Shown in pieces: positions 8,139 through 15,285 of a stretch of 30,145 nucleotides of DNA (positions are counted from its first letter, which is position 1; each line of letters opens with the position of its first letter). Source of the DNA: Bacteroides sp. CAG:144 (lineage in GTDB: Bacteria; Bacteroidota; Bacteroidia; Bacteroidales; UBA11471); NCBI GenBank assembly GCA_000434215.1, contig HF999665.1, positions 3,108-33,252 on the forward strand. The letters run 5' to 3'. The notes below the pieces were generated by a model, which ran no database searches, had not been told where the DNA came from, and saw only the letters and a program-made list of their open reading frames with translations. The translations under genes were made by a program, and so were the position numbers.

Positions 8139-8594
8139 TTATTTCAATAAGGTACGGACTTTTTTAGCTACTCCGTTCTTGAAGGTGTCGGGAGCGGTGC
8201 AGACATTAGTAAAAGCATATTCGGTCAAATTTTCATACGTCTCTTTACCGTCTTTCCACTTGCTGACGAAAAGCGAAGACCATGTAACCTCGTATTTTTC
8301 GGCGATAGCTTCGTTTTTCGGCTCAGAAATGTCGATAGTTCTGAAAATTAGTGTACCGTTTCTCAGTTCATCGGCAAATTGCGCCTCTACCACTTCTTGG
8401 GCATTTTTTTCTATTGCCATACAAGTGGCGCACCGCTGTTTGCCATGAAAATACAACACTTCTACGCGGTCTTTCTGTTTCAGTGGTTGTACTTGCTCTA
8501 TACCAGTAGAGGCACTCTTCTTTGTCCCATTGTTACCGCAAGCAGTCAATCCGCTGCAGATAATCAAGGCTAAAATCAATCTGTTCATACGCAT
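8139..8594 (-). CDS. arsF: ArsF-like thioredoxin-fold lipoprotein
   Basis: The 151-residue protein begins with a lipoprotein signal: a hydrophobic stretch and lipobox LTAC, giving a lipidated Cys19 after cleavage. An alternative start is the Met two codons downstream at 8588. A CATC redox motif (Cys55, Cys58) sits in FHGKQRCATCMAIEK, followed by a thioredoxin-like core. It should be anchored in the periplasm. The family is known as the ArsF subunit linked to reduction of nitroaromatic arsenicals, working with ArsG. It is the first gene of the four-gene operon and has its own operator-bearing promoter region at 8627-8644, 32 bases upstream. The redox role is well supported; the arsenical substrate is inferred from ArsR and ArsP neighbours. 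Confidence 0.8.
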   Translation of the reverse strand: MRMNRLILALIICSGLTACGNNGTKKSASTGIEQVQPLKQKDRVEVLYFHGKQRCATCMAIEKNAQEVVEAQFADELRNGTLIFRTIDISEPKNEAIAEKYEVTWSSLFVSKWKDGKETYENLTEYAFTNVCTAPDTFKNGVAKKVRTLLK

Positions 8595-8626
8595 TTGTTT
8601 TTATTGGTTATCATTCGTGTTTGTAT

Positions 8627-8644
8627 TTCGTAAAACTACGAACA
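8627..8644 (-). promoter_or_regulatory. Putative ArsR operator in front of the arsF-like operon
   Basis: TTCGTAAAACTACGAACA contains the perfect inverted repeat TTCGTA-AAAC-TACGAA and matches the site in front of arsR at 16 of 18 positions. On the minus strand its centre reads TAGTTTTA, one base off a -7 TAnnTTTG box, so repressor binding would cover the promoter. It lies in the 71-base gap between arsR and the arsF-like gene. Confidence 0.65.
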
Positions 8645-8665
8645 ATTATTCTAAAAAAATTGCCG

Positions 8666-8992
8666 CTATTCGCAACAATTTTCCTTTTTGCATACACATT
8701 GCCCGAAAAATTGAGAAAAAAGCATAGAAGCGATTTTCCAATTTTCTCGATTGATACAATATTTTACTTTCGGTGTTTCTATTTCCCCTTGTATCAAACC
8801 TGCCTCTTTCAGCTCTTTCAGATGTTGCGAAACCGTCGCTTTCGCAATGGGGAGTTCTTCGTGAATATCTCCGAAAAAGCAACAATTCTGTCGGGCCAAA
8901 AATTCGAGTATGGCTATTCTGGCCGGGTGCCCCATCGCTTTTGCAAAACGAGCTATTTGTTCTTGCTCCAATGTGTATCCCTTATTTTCCAT
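8666..8992 (-). CDS. arsR: ArsR/SmtB-family metalloregulatory repressor
   Basis: I chose the ATG at 8992 (108 residues, [12 protein letters not shown]) because the longer frame from 9073 would run through the promoter and operator. The winged-helix core is clear: [16 protein letters not shown], then the recognition helix [16 protein letters not shown]. Cysteines are abundant: Cys37-Cys38 in [11 protein letters not shown] at the position of the classical alpha-3 site, Cys79, and a C-terminal CVCKKENCC (Cys99, 101, 106, 107). Such thiol sets bind As(III), Sb(III) or trivalent organoarsenicals and release the repressor from DNA. It heads the module and probably represses both itself (9005-9042) and the downstream operon (8627-8644). 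Confidence 0.9.
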   Translation of the reverse strand: MENKGYTLEQEQIARFAKAMGHPARIAILEFLARQNCCFFGDIHEELPIAKATVSQHLKELKEAGLIQGEIETPKVKYCINRENWKIASMLFSQFFGQCVCKKENCCE

Positions 8993-9004
8993 TTCTTTTT
9001 TTGT

Positions 9005-9042
9005 TGTTCGCAAAATTACGAACATTTTTTTATATTGGCAAA
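9005..9042 (-). promoter_or_regulatory. arsR promoter overlapped by an ArsR-type operator
   Basis: On the minus strand TTTG (9039-9042) and TAATTTTG (9011-9018) are spaced by 20 bases, a perfect Bacteroidetes -33/-7 pair. The -7 box is exactly the centre of an inverted repeat TGTTCG-8-CGAACA (9005-9024), so bound repressor would block the promoter. The 18-mer at 9007-9024 recurs at 8627-8644. The arsR ATG is 13 bases downstream of the repeat. Confidence 0.75.
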
Positions 9043-9401
9043 TATGCAACAACATTTTTTGATTATCTGTCATAAGGGCTATGTTGTATAAAAAGATTTT
9101 GAAGATGAGACAACTTGGCTAATGACGACATATTTTTTGAAAATTACCAAGTTTTGATATGTTTTTTCTATTGTTGTTATGATATCGTAATGACACGGCG
9201 GAGTTTATGTCGAGATGATGACTATTATCCTGAAAAGCAAATAAAAATCTGTGCTTGTTATAAGGGAAATAAACTTAGTAGACCCTTGTGGTACTTGTGA
9301 TCCGATATGGGTTTCATAGGATTTTTTCCAAAGAAAAAGCATAATGTTCTGTTTTTTTATGCAGATTCACTACGCTTTATTCTTGTTTTCTATAATAATT
9401 T
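9043..9401. other. AT-rich non-coding gap between arsR and proC
   Basis: About 360 bases without a convincing gene. Short open frames here have no recognisable motif, ribosome site or family resemblance. I see no clear terminator hairpin for proC, no tRNA and no direct repeat that would mark an integration site. It may be the outer junction of the arsenic module. Confidence 0.5.
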
Positions 9402-10193
9402 TTATTCTTCTGAATTTTTTGTCGTGGCACAGACTTTTATGGCATTGATGATGGAGGAGACGAAACCGCCTTTGTCGAGTTCGTTTATTCCTTTGATCGT
9501 TACTCCGCCCGGGGTTGTGATGCGATCGATTTCGATGCAGGGGTGGGTTGGGTGGTTGAGAAGAAGCTCTGTTGCGCCTTCCAGCCCGTATGCCGCCATG
9601 AGCATGGCATCTTGGGGAGAAATGCCGAGTTCTATGCCGGCTTGCATGGCTGCTTGTACGTATTTCAATGCAAAGGCGACACCACTTGATGTGAATGTCG
9701 ATGCAACATCGAGTTTTTGTTCATCGAGAAACATACATTTCCCTCCCTCTTCGAAAATACGGCTAATGAGTTCTTTTTGCTCTTCTGTCGCTCCTCGGGA
9801 AGAGATCAATGTAAGGCTTGAACGTTCGGAGATCGCCATATTGGGAATCGCTCTAAAAATAGGAATTTCTCGTTTCACAAGGCGAGCCAAGTGTATAATA
9901 TCGATGCCTGCTACGACAGAAACGAGTATTTGTTCGGACGAGAATCGTAGTGAAGATAGGACGTTATCGACATTTGAGGCATTTACGGCTAATACGATAA
10001 TATCGGCATCGGCTGTTGCCTGTTTGTTGTCAGTTGAGGTGTGTATGGCAGGAAAACGCTGGGTTAAAAGATCGAATTTATCGGGACTTTGATTGGTAAT
10101 GGTTATATCTTTTTCGTTGAAAATATAACCTTGTGCCAGACAAGTGGCTATTGCACTGCCTATGTGCCCGGCGCCAATAATTGTGATTTTCAT
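9402..10193 (-). CDS. proC: Pyrroline-5-carboxylate reductase
   Basis: The 263-residue enzyme catalyses the last step of proline synthesis, NAD(P)H-dependent reduction of pyrroline-5-carboxylate, in the cytoplasm. The N-terminal dinucleotide-binding motif is MKITIIGAGHIGSAIA. The middle has the family's LAVNAS and RAIPNMA segments (ILVSVVAGIDI, FRAIPNMAIS), and the C-terminal signature TTPGGVTIKGINEL is present. Length is normal (about 260-270). It follows the degenerate aspartokinase gene after 29 bases on the same strand, so the two are probably one transcript. No proA or proB is in the window. Confidence 0.95.
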   Translation of the reverse strand: MKITIIGAGHIGSAIATCLAQGYIFNEKDITITNQSPDKFDLLTQRFPAIHTSTDNKQATADADIIVLAVNASNVDNVLSSLRFSSEQILVSVVAGIDIIHLARLVKREIPIFRAIPNMAISERSSLTLISSRGATEEQKELISRIFEEGGKCMFLDEQKLDVASTFTSSGVAFALKYVQAAMQAGIELGISPQDAMLMAAYGLEGATELLLNHPTHPCIEIDRITTPGGVTIKGINELDKGGFVSSIINAIKVCATTKNSEE

Positions 10194-10222
10194 ATCTTCG
10201 GGTGTTTAATTGGTTGTGTAAA

Positions 10223-11533
10223 TCATACGAAAGTCTTGGAGAAGAAGTGCTTGGATAATGAGTCGATAGCTTTGTTTTTATTGTAGGTCGGGAGGGAAAG
10301 CGTGAAGCAGTTATCACTTCCGCCGTAAGAGATTTGGGAGATGGGAATATCTTTCAATACGCTCAGAATTTCACTTTCTATGTTCGGGCGTTCCCAATGA
10401 AGCGAACCGATGACGTGTATGACCGACATATCTTCTTCTATAATCGTTTCGGCGTATTTGTAGAGTTCTCTCTGTATGATGCGCAACGTGTCTCGGCTGG
10501 CTGAGAGAATCATCGATATAGAAACGTTCGATGAAGACATCGAAATGACGTTTATCTGATATTTGTTTATGATGTCGAATATTTTCCCCAACAATAAGTA
10601 CCCGGGAAGAACATGGAGAGATGTAAATCTCACAGAAGTGAGTGAATCTTGTGAAAGAAAGGCTTTTATACTTTTACCACTATCGTGCGAAGATATATAA
10701 AGGCGTTCGTTGTTGAAGTGGGTCGGTTCTACAAGGCGCATTACCATATTCGATCGTGCGGCCAATGTAATGCTGTCGGCATATAGCAGGTGTACTCCGC
10801 TACCGATCAAGTTTTCGGCCTCATCGTAAGTGAGGGAGTGCTGTTCGCGTGAGCTGTGTGTGTCGGTGTGTACGTTTTTAAAGTCGCTTGAAAGTATGAT
10901 TTCTTCGGCATTGAAGCTGGCAGCCAGTACTGTTGCGTAATAGTCGTTCTGTTTCTCACTCAGAAAATCGATTTCTCCGTAGATGTTTTTGCATAGGGAG
11001 AGCGGTATTACGAAAATGTCGATATCCCGGTTCTGTTGCATATATTGTTGAACAGATTCGCGGATAAGCGGAATATTGAAATTTTTTTCTTTATCGATTT
11101 GGACGAATGTTCCCGAATCGAACATTTTGGATCGGAATCCCTGCGCCTGTAAGCAGTGTGTCAGCAAATCGGCGGAGAGGCGATAGATCTCGGCGCGTAT
11201 GGTTTTATCTATTAATAAATCGGCTTTGTTTTCGGTCCATGCATACATGTTTTTTATGCGAGAGGAGATAATCTCTTTGATATTGCGTTGTAGTTCGACG
11301 TTGGCGGTCAGTCGGTCTACTCGTGCATAACAATAATATTCGATGGATTTGATGGCCGACCGTACTGTTTCATTGTCTTCTCTAAACCAACCTATGGATA
11401 TTTCTCTAGCTTTTTCTTCGAGAGGAAGGAGCGGAGGTATAGCGATCACATAAGGATTTTCGTTTATTATGTATTTAATTATCCGGTTTATTTTGTCTTC
11501 GTCTTCTATTTTATCGAATTTACAAACTTTCAT
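10223..11533 (-). CDS. Degenerate aspartokinase homologue with ACT domains (probable pseudoenzyme)
   Basis: This 436-residue protein aligns by eye along its whole length with the monofunctional aspartokinase of Bacteroidales. Homologous landmarks are CKNIYGEIDFL (about 181-191), NDYYATVLAASFNAEEI (196-212), SLTYDEAENLIGSGVHLLY (233-251), the ACT segment GYLLLGKIFDIINKYQINVI (311-330) and IPISQISYGGSDNCF near 396-410. The catalytic signatures are gone. The N-terminal KFGGTS is KFDKIE (residues 5-10), the RGGSDYTA phosphate-binding motif is EKQNDYYA, the TDVDGxxTADPR-type nucleotide motif is SSDFKNVHTDTH, and the GE-x-x-S site is AEIYRLS. The frame is intact, so it is not a decayed pseudogene in the ordinary sense. 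A ligand-sensing or regulatory role through ACT domains is an inference. It is probably co-transcribed with proC. Confidence 0.75.
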   Translation of the reverse strand: MKVCKFDKIEDEDKINRIIKYIINENPYVIAIPPLLPLEEKAREISIGWFREDNETVRSAIKSIEYYCYARVDRLTANVELQRNIKEIISSRIKNMYAWTENKADLLIDKTIRAEIYRLSADLLTHCLQAQGFRSKMFDSGTFVQIDKEKNFNIPLIRESVQQYMQQNRDIDIFVIPLSLCKNIYGEIDFLSEKQNDYYATVLAASFNAEEIILSSDFKNVHTDTHSSREQHSLTYDEAENLIGSGVHLLYADSITLAARSNMVMRLVEPTHFNNERLYISSHDSGKSIKAFLSQDSLTSVRFTSLHVLPGYLLLGKIFDIINKYQINVISMSSSNVSISMILSASRDTLRIIQRELYKYAETIIEEDMSVIHVIGSLHWERPNIESEILSVLKDIPISQISYGGSDNCFTLSLPTYNKNKAIDSLSKHFFSKTFV

Positions 11534-11557
11534 TGTCCTACAATTTTTTGTTTGAAG

Positions 11558-11593
11558 CTCATTTTTTCAAAATGAAAGACTCATTTTTCAAAA
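11558..11593. repeat. Pair of direct repeats upstream of the degenerate aspartokinase gene
   Basis: CTCATTTTTTCAAAA (11558-11572) and CTCATTTTTCAAAA (11580-11593) differ by one T and start 22 bases apart, about two helical turns. They lie 25-60 bases before the start codon of the minus-strand gene, where an operator would be expected. No consensus promoter box was found beside them. Confidence 0.4.
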
Positions 11594-11918
11594 CGGGAAA
11601 TGTTCGCTTCTCGAATTTGTTGTTTTATTTTGATGTATTATATTATATATCAAAGTTTTATTGGTTTTTTCTATTTTTGAGTATTATTTTACTCTTTGTA
11701 ATATGGAGCTAATACTGTGCCAAAAAATAGATTGTGATTGGAAATAGTATCGGACGGGAAAATATACGGGCAATGTGTCGGTGGTGGAATGAATGTATTT
11801 GGACAACGAGATTCAAAAAGAACATAAGGGTGTTTTTGTCGTTTGTTCTCAGTCATTGTGAAAAGTCGGATATCCCGTAAAAATTATAAGTCAGGTCAGG
11901 GATTTAGAAAAATATACC
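11594..11918. other. AT-rich divergent intergenic region
   Basis: About 325 bases between the divergently transcribed aspartokinase-like gene and the cytochrome c maturation operon. It has no supported gene. It presumably holds the promoters of both units, but I see no clear hairpin or RNA gene in it. Confidence 0.5.
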
Positions 11919-11926
11919 TATTTTTG
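11919..11926 (+). promoter_or_regulatory. Candidate -7 box of the cytochrome c maturation operon
   Basis: TATTTTTG matches TAnnTTTG and lies 39 bases before the GTG start of the ResB-like gene. No good -33 TTTG is seen at 19-21 bases upstream, so the call is tentative. Confidence 0.4.
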
Positions 11927-11965
11927 CGTCGGAATTTTATTGCCGCAAGATTATAGCAAGATATA

Positions 11966-12811
11966 GTGAAGAGGATAGCTGTTTATGGGGTATGGGCGGT
12001 ATATTTCGGAGTGGCGCTTTTCTGTCAGCTGGTAGCTCCGAATCGTTTCCATATCGTTTTTTTTGCTTTTCCCGTAAATGTCGCATTGTTGTCGTTGGTC
12101 GGCGTTTCCTTGTGGATTCTCTATAAGGAGAAGCCGCATTCCCGTTTGGCTATCTTGTTGTCTGCCCCAATAACCACATTTTTGCTCGTTGCAGTTTCTT
12201 TGCTTACTTTTTTGGTGATGGGGTTTACGTCGTGGTTGACTTCTGCCTCGTGGTGGCTTTTCTTTGTTCTTACAGCCTTGTCGGCAAATTTGTTGTTTGT
12301 CATATTTCGTGGTTTTCGTAAAGACAGACCGTATCGTTTGCGTTTTCTTTTCAACCACATCGGTTTGTTTCTGGCTCTTGTGTGCGGATTTGCCGGGAGT
12401 GCCGATACCCGGCAATGGAGATTACGGGTATCGGGCGATGAGGTTACGCACGAGGTTTTCTCTCCCGATGGGGAGCGTGCCCGATGGCGGCAGGGAATCA
12501 AGTTGGAAAAATTCACTGTGGCATATAATCTCGATGGAATGCCGGATAGTTACGAGGCCCGGTTGATGGTTGATGATGATGAGGTTTCCCTCCGAGTGAA
12601 CGAGCCGTATGCTCTTTCGTTGGTAGATGACTTGTATTTGGTCGATTATGAACATGTTTCCGAAGGAGAAACTGTCGGATATTGCATATTGGAAATTGTA
12701 AGACAGCCGTGGAAGTATATGCAATGGGTCGGCATTTGTATGATGATGTTGGGCAGCGTGTTATTGTTTGCACAGGGAGTTCCGCTGTCAGAAAGGAGGA
12801 AAACGCCATGA
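11966..12811 (+). CDS. ResB/Ccs1-like cytochrome c biogenesis protein
   Basis: The 281-residue protein has four N-terminal membrane segments within about residues 5-112, a fifth in FNHIGLFLALVCGFAGSAD (about 128-147), a soluble domain of roughly 100 residues and a last membrane helix YMQWVGICMMMLGSVLLF. The C-terminal pattern, with EIVRQPWKYMQWVGICMM before the final helix, is that of system II ResB/Ccs1 proteins, which hold apocytochrome while haem is attached outside the membrane. It is shorter than classical ResB (often over 400 residues). The start is GTG at 11966, as no ATG lies nearby in frame. Its stop overlaps the CcsA start in ATGA, indicating translational coupling. Confidence 0.75.
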   Translation: MKRIAVYGVWAVYFGVALFCQLVAPNRFHIVFFAFPVNVALLSLVGVSLWILYKEKPHSRLAILLSAPITTFLLVAVSLLTFLVMGFTSWLTSASWWLFFVLTALSANLLFVIFRGFRKDRPYRLRFLFNHIGLFLALVCGFAGSADTRQWRLRVSGDEVTHEVFSPDGERARWRQGIKLEKFTVAYNLDGMPDSYEARLMVDDDEVSLRVNEPYALSLVDDLYLVDYEHVSEGETVGYCILEIVRQPWKYMQWVGICMMMLGSVLLFAQGVPLSERRKTP

Positions 12812-13581
12812 CATGGAACGAGTTCACGGTATTTGCGATAGTTTCGGCGGCCTTTTGGATAGCCGGGGCTGTTATAGCGTTCCGACGCGAATCTTACAGC
12901 CGCTTGGCTGCCGGGCTTACCGGCGTTGGATTGTGCTTCTATACCGTGTTCATCATCGCTTTGTGGATTACCTTGCAACGTCCTCCGCTCAAAACGATGG
13001 GCGAGACACGTCTGTGGTACTCTTTTTTTATCATATTTTCGGGATTGCTTACTTATCGGAGGTGGCATTACCGATGGCTCATGTTGTTCTCGACCGTCAT
13101 ATCGCTGGTATTTGTCATCACCAATATATTGAAACCCGAAATACATGACCGCTCTTTGATGCCTGCGCTTCAGAGTTTTTGGTTCGTCCCGCATGTAACG
13201 GTGTATATTTTTTCCTATTCCGTACTCGGCTGTGCATTCATTTTGGCTTTGGCCGGCTGGTTTCAACGTACCGATCGTTACTTCCCGACGATAGACCGCC
13301 TCGTGTACATAGGCATGGCATTCCTGACGCTCGGTATGATGAGCGGGGCTTTGTGGGCGAAAGCGGCGTGGGGAAACTTTTGGAGTTGGGACCCGAAAGA
13401 GACGTGGGCGGCTGTTACGTGGTGTATCTATTTGCTTTACATACACCTGAGACTTTACGGGAGAGGAGGCCGGGCCGGGCTTAACGGATTGCTCGTAGCG
13501 GGTTTTATCTGTATGCAGATGTGTTGGTACGGAGTGAATTTCCTGCCTATTGCCCGAAATAGTATGCACATGTATTCTTAA
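12808..13581 (+). CDS. ccsA: CcsA/ResC-type haem-handling cytochrome c biogenesis protein
   Basis: I chose the ATG at 12808 (257 residues). It has a strong Shine-Dalgarno, AAAGGAGG at 12792-12799, and overlaps the ResB-like stop by ATGA, whereas the longer open frame from 12682 lies inside the upstream gene. The protein has about eight membrane helices and the tryptophan-rich WWD haem-binding motif WGNFWSWDPKETWAAVTW near residues 190-207. Flanking histidines are in FVPHVTVYIFSYSVLG and YIHLRLYG. With ResB it forms the system II haem lyase that attaches haem to CxxCH proteins in the periplasm. The adjacent cytochrome c peroxidase is its obvious client. Confidence 0.93.
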   Translation: MTWNEFTVFAIVSAAFWIAGAVIAFRRESYSRLAAGLTGVGLCFYTVFIIALWITLQRPPLKTMGETRLWYSFFIIFSGLLTYRRWHYRWLMLFSTVISLVFVITNILKPEIHDRSLMPALQSFWFVPHVTVYIFSYSVLGCAFILALAGWFQRTDRYFPTIDRLVYIGMAFLTLGMMSGALWAKAAWGNFWSWDPKETWAAVTWCIYLLYIHLRLYGRGGRAGLNGLLVAGFICMQMCWYGVNFLPIARNSMHMYS

Positions 13582-13615
13582 AAACCGAAGAAATATACTT
13601 AAACTTATATTGCCT

Positions 13616-15012
13616 ATGAAAAAAAGTTCGAAAATTTTGTTGAGTCTGGTAGTTGTGGTTGCTTTACTTGCCATCATCTACCGGTTGGTGAATAAGGCCC
13701 CTTCTTCCGAATTGGCACCTAACGAGCAGATCGTAGAGGTCATGACGGACGGTGGTTGTCTGTTCTGCCATTCTGCCAATCCCAAGTTGCCTTTTTTGCC
13801 AATTATCCTATTGCCCGGAATCTGATTGGAAAGCATGTGGAGGATGGATATGCGGCATTCGATATGCAGCCTTTCATGACGGCCATGCGTGAGGGTACGG
13901 CACCCGATGAAGTCAGTTTGGCAAAAATAGAGCAGTGTATCGCCGATGGCTCCATGCCTTTGAAATCCTATTATTTCATTCACTGGGGGGCATCTATTAC
14001 GAATAAGAAGCGAGATATGATGATGGCGGCTTTCAGGGATATACGGTCTGAATTCTACCCGAATCCGCTTGCTGCGCCTCAATTTGCCAACGAGGCGATT
14101 CGTCCCATTCCCGATACATTTCCGCACGATGCTCGTAAGGCCCAACTCGGAGAAGAGCTCTACCACGACACACGTCTCTCGGCCGACGGGACGGTTTCTT
14201 GTGCAACATGCCACGGGATCGGTACCGCAGGAGTGGATAATAAGCGTTATTCCGAGGGTATCGACGGGCAACTCGGCGGTGTGAACGCCCCGACGGTCTA
14301 TAATTCCTGTTTCAATTTCGTGCAGTTTTGGGACGGACGCGCAGCTACTTTGGCCGAGCAGGCCGGCGGTCCTCCTTTGAATCCTGTCGAGATGGGGTGC
14401 AAGTCGTTCGATGAAATTGTAAATCGTCTGGCGCAAGATAAGCATTTTGCGGCTCGATTCTTAGAGGTCTATCCCGAGGGATTGAGTCAGACGACCATCA
14501 CCGATGCGATCGCCGAGTATGAGAAGACGCTCGTTACGCCCAATTCCGCATTCGACCGTTATCTGAAAGGCGACACAAACGCCATGACCGCAGAACAGGT
14601 CGAGGGGTATGCCTTGTTCAAGGAGTATAGTTGCGCGACTTGTCATGCCGGCGTGAATATGGGTGGGCTTTCTTACGAACTCATGGGGCGTCGCGCCAAT
14701 TATTTCGAAGATCGGGAACTCACGCTTAAATCGGGTCTTACCGATGGTGATAACGGCCGTTGGGCGCAGACGAAGGTTGAGCGCGACCGGTATCGTTTCA
14801 AGACGCCGACTCTCCGCAACGTGGCGCTGACTTATCCCTATTACCACGATGGCAGTGTCGAGACGTTGAATCAGGCTATATCCATGATGGCTAAATACCA
14901 AGTCGGTCGTGATATGCCGCAGGAAGATGTCTTGAAAATTGAAAAATTTTTCGATGCACTTACCGGTGAGTATCAAGGAAAATTACTGACGAATACCAAT
15001 ATGAAACCGTAA
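13616..15012 (+). pseudogene. Membrane-anchored tri-haem cytochrome c peroxidase, frameshifted
   Basis: The gene starts at ATG 13616 with an N-terminal membrane anchor (SKILLSLVVVVALLAIIYRLV) and a first haem site CLFCH (codons from 13757). The frame then runs off into LPGI and a stop at 13825. The rest continues one frame back, with CATCH at 14200-14214, CATCH at 14632-14646 and the typical peroxidase ending with TLRNVALTYPYYHDGS. Joining PKLPF to FANYPIARN needs one extra T in the T6 run at 13792-13797. The restored protein would be about 466 residues. Two CxxCH sites are standard for the MauG/CcpA family; the extra N-terminal one recalls YhjA-type enzymes that take electrons from quinol. 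The break could be a real mutation, slippage or a sequencing error. Confidence 0.8.
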
Positions 15013-15038
15013 AAAGTCCGATCCCGGAATTTTTCTTA

Positions 15039-15080
15039 ATCAAACAAAGGCGGCCGATCATCGATCCGCCTTTGTTTGAT
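15039..15080 (+). terminator. Hairpin after the cytochrome c peroxidase gene
   Basis: A perfect 15-bp stem (ATCAAACAAAGGCGG at 15039-15053 with 15066-15080) lies 26 bases after the stop codon. The following T tract is weak on the plus strand, so the hairpin is clear but termination efficiency is uncertain. Confidence 0.6.
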
Positions 15081-15285
15081 ACTAGATAAACCAATAGATT
15101 TCCCATGCTTGTCGTTGAGCGATCCATGTCATTTTACTAAGTATGAGTAAAGAGCGGTTATCAGCGTTTTTCCTTTGCCGATTTGGTGTGAAACTTATTG
15201 CGATTGAGGTATTATTGTTGGGGAGCGTCATGCTTGTCGTTTTGCACGACTTATAAAGCTGTCCCGAAAACAGATGAAAGATAAC

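Noticed and set aside
8668..8690. Third ArsR operator-like sequence (TATTCGCAACAATTTTCC)
   Set aside because: It lies inside the 3' end of arsR, lacks the CGAACA half-site and matches only part of the 18-mer.
9115..9300. 61-codon open frame between arsR and proC
   Set aside because: It has no Shine-Dalgarno, no -7/-33 promoter, no recognisable motif and an atypical composition, so it is likely chance.
12646..13677. 343-codon open frame on the minus strand
   Set aside because: It lies opposite ResB-like, CcsA and the start of the peroxidase. Its composition is that of an antisense shadow (many Arg, His, Pro) with no recognisable domain.
15102..15250. CATGCTTGTCGTT occurring twice between the peroxidase and tRNA-Lys, considered as an attachment-site duplication
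   Set aside because: The repeat is only 13 bases, lies outside the tRNA and does not bracket an integrase or mobile gene.
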